Shown here piece by piece: positions 7,903-14,560 of a stretch of 17,368 bases of DNA (position 1 is its first letter; each line of letters opens with the position of its first letter). Origin of the DNA: Halovivax sp. (lineage in GTDB: Archaea; Halobacteriota; Halobacteria; Halobacteriales; Natrialbaceae); contig SKPV01000159.1 in NCBI GenBank assembly GCA_007119345.1, positions 1 to 17,368 on the forward strand. Direction: 5' to 3'. A model generated the notes under the pieces. The model was not told the DNA's origin, did not search any database, and saw only the letters and a program-made list of their open reading frames with translations. A program made the position numbers and the translations under genes.

Positions 7903-7958
7903 CCGCCATATCAGAGGGTTACCGACGCCCCCGCCATATCACAGGGTTACCGACGTCA
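7903..7958. repeat. 28-bp tandem direct repeat, two copies
   Basis: Units 7903-7930 and 7931-7958 match at 25 of 28 positions. The shared core is CCGCCATATCA, one variable base, then AGGGTTACCGACG. A degenerate continuation (ATTACCGCATTACCGAC) follows. The unit is not a multiple of three and does not lie in a gene. Confidence 0.75.
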
Positions 7959-8518
7959 CCCGGCCCATTACCGCATTACCGACACTATCCAGAATCTATC
8001 CCTATTCCGATAGTATACCAGTGTTGGACTCGAGCGGCCGTACGACGGATCCTCCGACGACCAGTCCCGCGCGGAGCGTACCGTGAACTGCCCGGTGACG
8101 ACCGAAGCCCTCATATACGGACGCTTCGATTCGTGAAAGGCCCGAAACCGGATCCGCGCGTTATCACACAGAAGTATGGACTCGATTTCTGACCGTTTGC
8201 GAAGTCTTCATCCCTGAATAGCCAGTATCCATCACCTAAAGGGGCATAAAAGTGCAAAAATCCCCCTACCCCCGGTGATAAAAGTTAATCGCCATATTAG
8301 AGAGAAAGACCCGACGCCGTCCGGCTCCGCGAAACTGCTCCCCGAATTACCATTTTCATATTTATTATGTGATTGTGATATGACTCGGCAAAGACGGCGA
8401 TTGGCCAGCAGTTCCATTCCCCGCCGTGAGGGCTGAACGAGTTCGCGTTCGATTTCGGTCGGGGCGGTTCCGCTCGGGCGGCTCGCTCGTCGCTCACCGA
8501 CGTCGACGCGTCGTCCGA

Positions 8519-9646
8519 TCAGACGCCGTGGGGGTGGATCGAGGCGCGGAGCGCGTTCCCCTCCGCCTGCGTCTCGTAGGCGTCTCCGACGTCCTCGAGG
8601 GGAACACCGTAGTTGAACAGTTCCTCGAGGGGCATCTCCGCGGCGAGTTCCGGCAGCAGTTCCACCGCCGTTCGGAACTGTCCCGAAGGCGCGGCCTTGC
8701 TCCCGAGGATGGTGAGTTCCTTCTGGACGATCCGGGTGGGGTTGATCTCGACCTCCCCGTTGTAGGCGTAGTGGCCCGCCTCGACGAAGATCCCGCCGTC
8801 GTGGGGGATCTCGATCGCCTGGGGGACCGACGCCGGAACGCCCGTGGCCTCGATGACCGCGGTCGGGCCGCGACCGTGGTCGGTCCGCTCCTTGACGGCG
8901 CGGACGATCTCCTCGTCGCCGTCGTACTCGGTGATGTCGACCGTGTCCGTCGCGCCGAACTCGCGGGCCAGCTCGAGGCGCTCCTCGATGGCGTCGATGG
9001 CGATGATCTGGCCGGAGCCCCCGGCGTGTGCGGCGGCGACGGTGAGCAGGCCGATCGTGCCCGCGCCCTGGACCGCGACGCTGCTGCCGAGGCCGACGCC
9101 CTCGTTCACGTCCGGCATCCCCGGCATCGCGGCGCGCTCGTACGCCCGCACGCCGATCGAGAGCGGTTCGGCGAGCGCGCCCAGGTCCGGGTCCATCCCC
9201 TCGGGAAGCTTGTACACGTCCGTCTCCTCCGGGAGGACGACGTACTCGCTCATGCCCCCCACGTCCCCCGACTCCGCGGGGGCGAGGCCGAGCCCCGTGA
9301 TCCCCTCGAACAGCACCTCTCGCGTCGGAACGTGCTTCGAGTACCAGTCGTCCTCGACCTTCCAGAACGGGATGGCGGTGATCGGGTCACCCTCCGCCAA
9401 GGGTTCGTTGCGGGCGTCGGTCTCGACGTTCTCGCCGAGTTTCTCGACGCGGCCGGCGAACTCGTGGCCGGGCAGGATCGGAAAGTCGAGGTGGTTCATC
9501 CCCCCTTCGTTGATGTGGACGTCCGTCCCGCAGACGCCGTTCAGTTCGACGCGCATGAGCACGTCGTTCGGTCCGAGTTCCGGGAGTTCGAACTCGCGGA
9601 CGTCGAACTCGCCGGGTTCCACCATCACGACAGCGTTTGTTTTCAT
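8519..9646 (-). CDS. Zinc-dependent medium-chain alcohol/polyol/sugar dehydrogenase, NAD-type
   Basis: This 375-residue MDR-family dehydrogenase resembles threonine, butanediol and sorbitol dehydrogenases. Catalytic zinc ligands are Cys39 (in GVCGTD), His61/Glu62 (in PGHE) and Glu160 (in LAEPLS). The coenzyme fold has GAGTIG (194-199) and Asp218 at the end of the second strand, favouring NAD over NADP. The four structural-zinc cysteines usually found near residues 90-110 are absent; Cys39 is the only cysteine in the protein. ATG 9646 was chosen over GTG 9664 because the TATA-like GTTTTACAA lies 31-39 bases upstream of it. It is the last of three leftward genes with their own promoters. An alcohol, polyol or sugar substrate is likely, but which one is unknown. 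Confidence 0.85.
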   Translation of the reverse strand: MKTNAVVMVEPGEFDVREFELPELGPNDVLMRVELNGVCGTDVHINEGGMNHLDFPILPGHEFAGRVEKLGENVETDARNEPLAEGDPITAIPFWKVEDDWYSKHVPTREVLFEGITGLGLAPAESGDVGGMSEYVVLPEETDVYKLPEGMDPDLGALAEPLSIGVRAYERAAMPGMPDVNEGVGLGSSVAVQGAGTIGLLTVAAAHAGGSGQIIAIDAIEERLELAREFGATDTVDITEYDGDEEIVRAVKERTDHGRGPTAVIEATGVPASVPQAIEIPHDGGIFVEAGHYAYNGEVEINPTRIVQKELTILGSKAAPSGQFRTAVELLPELAAEMPLEELFNYGVPLEDVGDAYETQAEGNALRASIHPHGV

Positions 9647-9675
9647 CTGCTCGGTATGTATCACGCCGCTGCTCG

Positions 9676-9692
9676 TTGTAAAACTTTACCTC
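9676..9692 (-). promoter_or_regulatory. Promoter with shared GAGGT element, dehydrogenase gene
   Basis: On the minus strand GAGGTAAAGTTTTACAA begins 46 bases before ATG 9646. It includes the TATA-like TTTTACAA and matches the element before the SDR gene starting at 10550. GTAAA...TTTAC is a near-palindrome. Confidence 0.5.
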
Positions 9693-9782
9693 CCCCGAAG
9701 ACCGTCGGTAGCGCGAGTCACGGCGCCGGATCCGCCGTCGGTTCGGTCGACCCCTCTCGTCGGCCGCCGCTCTCGGGGGCGG

Positions 9783-10550
9783 TCACCGGACGGTGTAGCC
9801 GCCGTCGATGACGATGGACTCGCCGGTGACGTACGACGAGGCGTCCGACGCGAGGTAGACCGCCAGCGGCGCGATGTCTTCGGGCCTCGCCAGTTCGTCC
9901 TGCAGCATCTCCGACTTCCAGGTGTTCAGCAGTTCCTCGTCGTCGACGAGGATCTCCGTCGCGACGTATCCCGGCGCGATGTTGTTCACGCGGACGCCGT
10001 GTTCGGCCCACTCGGAGGCCAGCTGGCGGGAGAAGGCCTCCATTCCACCCTTCGACGCCTGGTAGTCGACGTGTTTCTGGGGATAGTTCGCGATGTACGC
10101 CGACATCGACGTGACGTTGACGATCGATCCGCCGCCGCCCTCGATCATCTCGCGGCCGGCGTACTTCGAGCAGAGAAACGTCCCCGTGAGGTTGACGTCG
10201 ATCGTCTCTTGCCACTCCTCGAGCGGCTTCTCTTCGGCGCCGCCGTGGATCGCGATCCCCGCGTTGTTGACGAGCACGTCGATTCCGCCGAACTCCTCGA
10301 CGGTGGCGTCGACGAGCGCGCTGACGTCCGCCTCCTCGGAGACGTCGGTCCGGACGGCGATGGCCTCGGCGCCCGTCTCCTCGCTGATCTCGGCCGCCGC
10401 CTCCTCGCCGCTCTCGAGCGTCCGGTTCGCGATCACCACGTTCGCGCCGGCGTCGGCCAGCCCACGGGCGATAGCCTTCCCGATTCCCCGGTTGCCGCCC
10501 GTGACGATCGCGGTCTGTCCCTCGAGCGTAAATCTCTCTAACACCGACAT
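9783..10550 (-). CDS. Short-chain dehydrogenase, KduD / gluconate-5-dehydrogenase-like (SDR copy 1)
   Basis: This 255-residue classical SDR has TGGNRGIG (17-24), NNAG (95-98), Asn120, Ser148, Tyr163 and Lys167 (YQASK), a complete catalytic set. Arg43 after the second strand (VVIANR) may favour NADP. The N-terminal LxRFxLEGxxAIVTGG and C-terminal GESIVIDGGYTVR resemble KduD and gluconate 5-dehydrogenase, so a sugar or keto-sugar-acid substrate is plausible. It is about 65% identical by eye to the SDR at 13743-14522, including an identical last 20 residues. ATG 10550 is supported by a TATA region 21-38 bases upstream. It lies between the NAD-epimerase-like gene and the medium-chain dehydrogenase, all leftward. 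Confidence 0.85.
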   Translation of the reverse strand: MSVLERFTLEGQTAIVTGGNRGIGKAIARGLADAGANVVIANRTLESGEEAAAEISEETGAEAIAVRTDVSEEADVSALVDATVEEFGGIDVLVNNAGIAIHGGAEEKPLEEWQETIDVNLTGTFLCSKYAGREMIEGGGGSIVNVTSMSAYIANYPQKHVDYQASKGGMEAFSRQLASEWAEHGVRVNNIAPGYVATEILVDDEELLNTWKSEMLQDELARPEDIAPLAVYLASDASSYVTGESIVIDGGYTVR

Positions 10551-10573
10551 CGCCCGAAAATGAGACCTCGAGT

Positions 10574-10591
10574 ATCATAATAGTTTACCTC
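10574..10591 (-). promoter_or_regulatory. Promoter with shared GAGGT element, SDR copy 1
   Basis: On the minus strand GAGGTAAACTATTATGAT begins 41 bases before ATG 10550. It is identical at 15 of 18 positions, and at the same distance, to the element before the mutarotase gene; the three differences are all A/G changes. TTATG sits 30 bases before the start codon, as expected for a TATA box of a leaderless transcript. Confidence 0.6.
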
Positions 10592-10592
10592 G

Positions 10593-10598
10593 AAAAAA
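10593..10598 (-). terminator. T-tract terminator after the uronate/aldose dehydrogenase-like gene
   Basis: Six T residues on the minus strand follow the GC-rich sequence CGGTCGGTCGGTCC, about 63 bases past the stop at 10661. Archaeal transcription ends at such T-tracts. It lies directly before the promoter of the next leftward gene, consistent with separate transcription units. Confidence 0.45.
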
Positions 10599-10660
10599 GG
10601 ACCGACCGACCGTCCGGGCGGGAGTCTGCGCTCCCTTCGCGGCGCGTCGACCGACGCCGA

Positions 10661-11542
10661 TCAGAGGTCGCGCCAGGAGCGCTTCGGCTCCCAGCCCAGC
10701 AGCTCCCGGGCCTTGTCGATCGAGATCAGCGACTCGGTGCCGGGAATCTCCGCGCGGTGTTCGGCGTTCGGATAGTACTCCTCCACGAGGACCCCGCTCT
10801 CGACCTCGGCCGTCGTGTCGGCGGCGACCGTCCAGAAGCGCTCGTGTCCGTCGAGGTCGGCCTCCATCGCGAGGCGCGCGACCTCGGCGCCGTCGGCCAT
10901 GTGGAGGTACGAGAACATCACGTCCCGCGTCGTGTGGTGCCAGGCGTCCCTGAGCCCCTCGAGCGAGCGGTCCGGTTCGACGAAGTTCTCGAGTATCTCC
11001 TCCGCCGTCGCGACCCAGGGGTAGCGAAGCGACGCGATCGAGGGCGCGTCCGCGAGGCGCCCGAACCCGTCGGCGGTGATCTCGATCGCGTGCTTGCCCA
11101 GCGCGTAGGGGTCCCGGGGCGTGACCGGGTGCTCCTCGTCCATCGGCAGGTAGAACACCTCGACGGGTTCGTCCTGGTAGGCACAGCCGAGGACGTTGAT
11201 GCTCGAGGCGAGGACGACCGACTCGAGGCCGAGCTCGTGGGACGCCTCGAGCACGTTGTACGTGGACATGACGTTGCTCTCGTAGGTCCGAAAGCCCGGG
11301 TGCTCGGTCGGCCAGGGGATCGTTCCCATGTGGATGACGGCGTCGGCGTCGCTGCGCGCGAGCGAGCCGTAGACCTCGCCCGCGTCGAGGAGGTCGGTCG
11401 TCCGGTACTCGTCCGAGACCTCCTCGCGCCGTTTGCCCCGGGCCACGTTGATTGCGCGGTAGCCGTGGTCGGTCAGGTTCTCGAGGATCGCCCGTCCGAT
11501 CTTGCCGTTGCCGCCGGTAACGGCCACGTTCTGAATGCCCAT
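10661..11542 (-). CDS. NAD-dependent extended SDR, uronate/aldose dehydrogenase-like
   Basis: This 293-residue protein of the NAD-dependent epimerase/dehydratase superfamily has the nucleotide motif TGGNGKIGRA (9-18), Asp50 in the TTDLLD segment, the catalytic Ser114 region (LASSINVLG, 111-119) and YALGK with Tyr146 and Lys150. The short length and SSINVLG resemble uronate dehydrogenases and the related archaeal NAD-dependent glucose-6-phosphate dehydrogenase more than nucleotide-sugar epimerases. The likely reaction is oxidation of a uronate or aldose at C1 to a lactone. ATG 11542 (MGIQNVAVTGG) was chosen because ACTTATAATTC lies 24-34 bases upstream; the frame further upstream lacks family sequence. 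It is divergent from the mutarotase, which would supply the correct anomer. Confidence 0.8.
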   Translation of the reverse strand: MGIQNVAVTGGNGKIGRAILENLTDHGYRAINVARGKRREEVSDEYRTTDLLDAGEVYGSLARSDADAVIHMGTIPWPTEHPGFRTYESNVMSTYNVLEASHELGLESVVLASSINVLGCAYQDEPVEVFYLPMDEEHPVTPRDPYALGKHAIEITADGFGRLADAPSIASLRYPWVATAEEILENFVEPDRSLEGLRDAWHHTTRDVMFSYLHMADGAEVARLAMEADLDGHERFWTVAADTTAEVESGVLVEEYYPNAEHRAEIPGTESLISIDKARELLGWEPKRSWRDL

Positions 11543-11565
11543 GGTGAGTGTTCTTCGCGTGAACG

Positions 11566-11576
11566 AATTATAAGTA
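11566..11576 (-). promoter_or_regulatory. TATA box of the uronate/aldose dehydrogenase-like gene
   Basis: On the minus strand CTTATAATTC lies 24-34 bases before ATG 11542, giving a leaderless or nearly leaderless transcript. The preceding bases read CGGTA rather than GAGGT, so it matches the shared element only partly. Confidence 0.55.
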
Positions 11577-11634
11577 CCGATGGGGTCGGTTTCGGATCGA
11601 ACGGGATACTCTCCCCCGACGGAAGCGTCGGCGC

Positions 11635-11652
11635 GAGGTGAACTGTTATGGT
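11635..11652 (+). promoter_or_regulatory. Promoter with shared GAGGT element, mutarotase gene
   Basis: GAGGTGAACTGTTATGGT begins 41 bases before ATG 11676, matching the SDR copy 1 element in sequence (15 of 18) and spacing. TTATG lies 30 bases before the start and serves as the probable TATA box. Confidence 0.6.
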
Positions 11653-11675
11653 GACACCGTGAGTAGCTGTCGCAC

Positions 11676-12686
11676 ATGCCAGAGCTGTCCGTTACGGACG
11701 AGTACGCACGTCGCGGCATCGACACGGTGCACCTCGAGAACGACCGCCTGCGAGTGGAGGTGCTCGCGGGGAAGGGCGGCGACGTCACCGAGATCAGGGA
11801 CAAGCGGACCGACGTGAACGTCCTCTTCGAGACCCCGCACGAGTGGTACGCGCCCGCGGCGGGCCAGATCGGGTCGCCGGACGACTGGTTCACCTTCCTC
11901 GATCACTTCCCGGGAGGGTGGAACAGCGTCCTCCCGACGGCCGGCGCCCCCGCCCAGGTCGAGGGCGCGCCCCTCGCCCACCACGGGGAGTCGACGCTGA
12001 TTCCCTTCGACGCCAGGACGACGGCCGAGGACGACCGCGTCGTCGTCTCCCTCAGCGCCGAACTCTCGCGGTATCCGCTTCGCGTCGAGCGCGAACTGAC
12101 CCTCGAGGAAGGCGCCTCCCGCCTCGAGTGGGAAGAGACCGTCGCGAACGTCGGCGAGGTCGACGTCGACTACTCGTGGGTCCAGCACGTCGCCCTCGGC
12201 GAGCCGCTGATAAGCCCCGACGCCAGGCTCGAGGCGCCCTGCGAGACGGTCCACGTCGATCCGCACCACGATCCGGACACCCGCCGACTCCCGGCGGGGG
12301 AGACGTTCGAGTACCCGGTGTACGAGGGCGACGACGGGGAGATCGACGTCAGTCGCTTCCCGCCGAAGGACGAGCGCGTCCACGACCTCGCCGCGCTGAC
12401 CGGCTTCGAGGAGGGGCGATACACCGTCACCAACCCGGAACTCGACCTGGGGGTGACCGTCGAGTTCGACCGAGACCTCTACGAGTTCGTCTGGTACTGG
12501 GGCGCGTTCGGCGGCTTCGAGGACGCGCCCTTCTTCGGACGCAACTACAACCTCGGCCTCGAGCCGTGCACCTCCCGGCCGACCGGAGGCCTCGAAGAGC
12601 ACGTCGAAAACGACACCGCAGAACACCTCCCGGCCGGCGAAACCGTCAGCACCGCGCTCTCGCTCGAGACCCACGCGGCCGGGTAG
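11676..12686 (+). CDS. Aldose-1-epimerase-like mutarotase
   Basis: This 336-residue beta-rich protein is of the galactose-mutarotase superfold. Family-like segments are HFPGGWNSVLPTAG (77-90), HHGESTLIPF (102-111), WVQHVALG (168-175) and LGLEPCTSRP (294-303). By position, His103, His171 and Glu296 are candidates for the usual catalytic His/His/Glu set. The expected role is interconversion of sugar anomers in the cytoplasm; no signal peptide is seen. ATG 11676 is supported by a promoter 30 bases upstream. The divergent neighbour is a uronate/aldose dehydrogenase-like enzyme, which fits a pathway oxidising one anomer at C1. The stop codon (12684-12686) lies inside the first unit of a 39-bp tandem repeat. 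Confidence 0.82.
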   Translation: MPELSVTDEYARRGIDTVHLENDRLRVEVLAGKGGDVTEIRDKRTDVNVLFETPHEWYAPAAGQIGSPDDWFTFLDHFPGGWNSVLPTAGAPAQVEGAPLAHHGESTLIPFDARTTAEDDRVVVSLSAELSRYPLRVERELTLEEGASRLEWEETVANVGEVDVDYSWVQHVALGEPLISPDARLEAPCETVHVDPHHDPDTRRLPAGETFEYPVYEGDDGEIDVSRFPPKDERVHDLAALTGFEEGRYTVTNPELDLGVTVEFDRDLYEFVWYWGAFGGFEDAPFFGRNYNLGLEPCTSRPTGGLEEHVENDTAEHLPAGETVSTALSLETHAAG

Positions 12687-12782
12687 CGGCGCCGGAGGTC
12701 GATCTAGACCCGCGAGGCCGGGTAGCGGCGCCGGGGGTCGATCGAGACCCGCGCGACCGAGTAGCGGCGCCGGAGGTCGCTC
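12666..12782. repeat. 39-bp tandem repeat spanning the mutarotase stop codon, three copies
   Basis: Units are 12666-12704, 12705-12743 and 12744-12782; the first two match at 35 of 39 positions. Each carries GTAGCGGCGCCGG. The first includes the last seven codons and TAG stop of the mutarotase gene, and units two and three repeat that TAG in the same frame. The array fills most of the gap before the convergent SDR gene (stop at 12813). The GGCGCC core is palindromic. Confidence 0.9.
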
Positions 12783-12812
12783 GTGACGGCTTCGGCCGCC
12801 CGAGCGCCGGAT

Positions 12813-13613
12813 TCAGGCGTCGATCGTCCAGATCGATCCGCCGTCGACCCGCCAGTTCGCGCCGTGGACGAACGCCGCCTTCTCCGAGGCCAGGAACGCG
12901 ACGACGCTCCCGACGTCCTCCGGTTCGCCCAGCCGGTCGGTGACGATCCCCGGCTTCTCCTCGGCGATGAACTCCCGTTCGACCGCCTCGAGGCTCCGGC
13001 CGGTCTCCGCCGCGCGCTCCTCGAAAATCTCCTCGACCAGCGGTGTCTTCGTCGTCGCGGGCGAGACGGCGTTGACGCGGATGCCCTCGTCGCCGTAGGT
13101 CTTCGAGAGGTTCTTGGTCATGTTGATCATCGCCGCCTTCGTCGCGTCGTAGTGGGTCTTGAACGGGTCCGGCTGGGTGCCGGCCTCGGAGGCGACGTTG
13201 ACGACGACGCCCGACCCCTGCTCCCGCATGTGGGGTAACACCTCGCGGGTCACCCGAACGGTGCCCATGATGTTGACGTCGATGACCTCCCGCCACTCCT
13301 CGTCGGGAATCTCGTGGAACGGCCTCTCGCTCCCGAGAATGCCGACGTTGTTCACCAGAATGTCGATCCCGCCGAACGCCTCGAGCGTCTCGTCGACGAG
13401 CGACGCCACGTCCGCCGGGACCGTCACGTCGCACGCGACGCCGATCACCTGCCCCGGGTCCGGCGCGATCTCCTCGGCGACCGACTCGGGGTCGCTCCTG
13501 GCGCAGATCGCCACGTAACAGCCCTCCTCGGCGAGCGTCTCGGCGATGGCGCGGCCGATGCCCTTCGTTCCGCCCGTTACGATCGCCACCTGTTCCTCGA
13601 TGCCGAAGTTCAT
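12813..13613 (-). CDS. Short-chain dehydrogenase/reductase, classical
   Basis: This 266-residue SDR has TGGTKGIG (13-20), NNVG (88-91, an accepted variant of NNAG), Asn114, Ser142, Tyr155 and Lys159 (HYDATKA). All catalytic residues are present. It is clearly different from the two paralogous SDRs in this region. Arg39 (ICARS) after strand two suggests NADP use. ATG 13613 has a strong TATA box 27-35 bases upstream. It is convergent with the mutarotase gene and divergent from SDR copy 2. It is probably an oxidoreductase of the same carbohydrate pathway. Such SDRs are often named 3-oxoacyl-ACP reductase by default, which nothing here supports. Confidence 0.82.
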   Translation of the reverse strand: MNFGIEEQVAIVTGGTKGIGRAIAETLAEEGCYVAICARSDPESVAEEIAPDPGQVIGVACDVTVPADVASLVDETLEAFGGIDILVNNVGILGSERPFHEIPDEEWREVIDVNIMGTVRVTREVLPHMREQGSGVVVNVASEAGTQPDPFKTHYDATKAAMINMTKNLSKTYGDEGIRVNAVSPATTKTPLVEEIFEERAAETGRSLEAVEREFIAEEKPGIVTDRLGEPEDVGSVVAFLASEKAAFVHGANWRVDGGSIWTIDA

Positions 13614-13742
13614 CCGTTCGTATGTGATCCGAACGATACTATAAATACCCGGGTTCGATCACCTCGACCACCCGGAACCCGGTTCGAAGGGGATCCGTCG
13701 CTCGAGGTATCACTTATGGGGATTCGGCGGCATCGAATCGAC
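13614..13742. promoter_or_regulatory. Divergent promoter region between two SDR genes
   Basis: On the minus strand TATTTATAG (13640-13648) is the TATA box for the gene starting at 13613. On the plus strand GAGGTATCACTTATGGG (13704-13720) is the promoter for the gene starting at 13743, with TTATG 29 bases before its ATG. Between them is an inverted repeat, ACCCGGGTTC (13647-13656) with GAACCCGGTT (13675-13684), matching at 9 of 10 positions. GTTCG (13616-13620) with CGAAC (13630-13634) flanks the likely start of the leftward transcript. Both are candidate operators. Confidence 0.55.
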
Positions 13743-14522
13743 ATGACGGTCCTCGAGCGATTCGAACTCGACGGTGACGTCGCGATCGTCACCGGCGGCA
13801 ACCGCGCCATCGGACGGGGGATCGCCACCGCGCTCGCGGAGGCGGGCACCGACGTCGTGATCGCGAATCGGGACGCCGACGACGGCGAGCGGGCGGCCGC
13901 GGAAATCGCGGCGGCGACCGGCGCGGAGACGCGGTGTATTCCCACCGACGTCGCCGACGACGACTCGGTTCGCGCGCTCGTCGACGCCACCGTCGACGCG
14001 TTCGGCGAGATCGACGTCCTCGTCAACAACGCCGGGCTGACGATAAACGGCCCGGCCGAGGAGATGACCCTGGCGGAGTGGAACCGCGTCCTGAACGTCA
14101 ACCTCACCGGCGTCTTCCGCTGCTCGCGTGTGGTCGGCCGCGAGATGATCGAGCGCGGCGGGGGCTCGATCGTCACCATCTCCTCGATCTCCGCGCTCGT
14201 CGCCAACCACCCCCAGCCGCAGGTGTCGTACCAGGCGTCGAAGGGCGGCGTCGACGCCTTCACCCGGCAGCTCGCCTCCGAGTGGGCCGAGCACGACGTC
14301 CGCGTGAACACGATCAACCCCGGCTACGTCCGGACCGACTTGATCGAGGGCGTCCTCGAGAACGACCCCGAGATGGCCGAGACCTGGTACGACGAGATGC
14401 TCCAGGGGGAGATGGCGACGCCCGAAGACGTCGGGCCGCTGGCGGTCTACCTGGCCGCCGACGCCTCGTCGTACGTCACCGGCGAGTCCATCGTCATCGA
14501 CGGCGGCTACACCGTCCGGTGA
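13743..14522 (+). CDS. Short-chain dehydrogenase, KduD / gluconate-5-dehydrogenase-like (SDR copy 2)
   Basis: This 259-residue classical SDR has TGGNRAIG (17-24), NNAG (95-98), Asn120, Ser148, Tyr163 and Lys167. It is a close paralogue of the SDR at 9783-10550: about 166 of 255 aligned residues are identical by eye, the only gap being four residues near 203-207, just after the PGYVxT segment where SDR substrate loops vary. The last 20 residues are identical. It begins at ATG 13743, with a shared-type promoter element 39 bases upstream. The paralogues probably act on related substrates or successive steps of one pathway. Confidence 0.86.
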   Translation: MTVLERFELDGDVAIVTGGNRAIGRGIATALAEAGTDVVIANRDADDGERAAAEIAAATGAETRCIPTDVADDDSVRALVDATVDAFGEIDVLVNNAGLTINGPAEEMTLAEWNRVLNVNLTGVFRCSRVVGREMIERGGGSIVTISSISALVANHPQPQVSYQASKGGVDAFTRQLASEWAEHDVRVNTINPGYVRTDLIEGVLENDPEMAETWYDEMLQGEMATPEDVGPLAVYLAADASSYVTGESIVIDGGYTVR

Positions 14523-14560
14523 CGCGGGCGGCGGGCTCGATCGACCCGCGAGCGCTCGCG

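Larger units (their letters stand above)
7796..8518. other. Intergenic region without convincing gene, lower GC, palindromes and repeats
   Basis: This lies between the convergent 3' ends of glpK and the medium-chain dehydrogenase. No open frame here has haloarchaeal protein character; the short ones are Arg/Pro- or Ser-rich without acidic bias. It contains adjacent perfect palindromes GATCCTCGAGGATC (7864-7877) and CCGGTTCGATAACCGG (7877-7892), a 28-bp direct repeat, and an imperfect hairpin from ACACTATC to GATAG...AGTGT (about 7980-8025). Two ATAAAAG-type TATA-like elements lie 31 bases apart (about 8246 and 8277). No T-tract terminator was seen after either gene. It could hide a small RNA, or be decayed sequence. 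Confidence 0.6.

Noticed and set aside
7903..7958. Possible CRISPR array from 28-bp repeats
   Set aside because: The two units abut with no spacers and there are no cas genes, so it is a plain tandem repeat.
7809..8192. 127-codon plus-strand frame after glpK
   Set aside because: It is Arg/Pro/His-rich, not acidic, runs through the 28-bp repeats and palindromes, and has no recognisable motif.
8232..8497. Short minus-strand frames of about 60 codons in the AT-richer region
   Set aside because: Composition is not haloarchaeal and there is no promoter-start arrangement or motif; probably chance frames.
11543..11893. N-terminal extension of the uronate/aldose dehydrogenase-like protein by 117 residues
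   Set aside because: It would run antisense through the start of the mutarotase gene and across both promoters. The Ser/Arg-rich sequence has no homology features.
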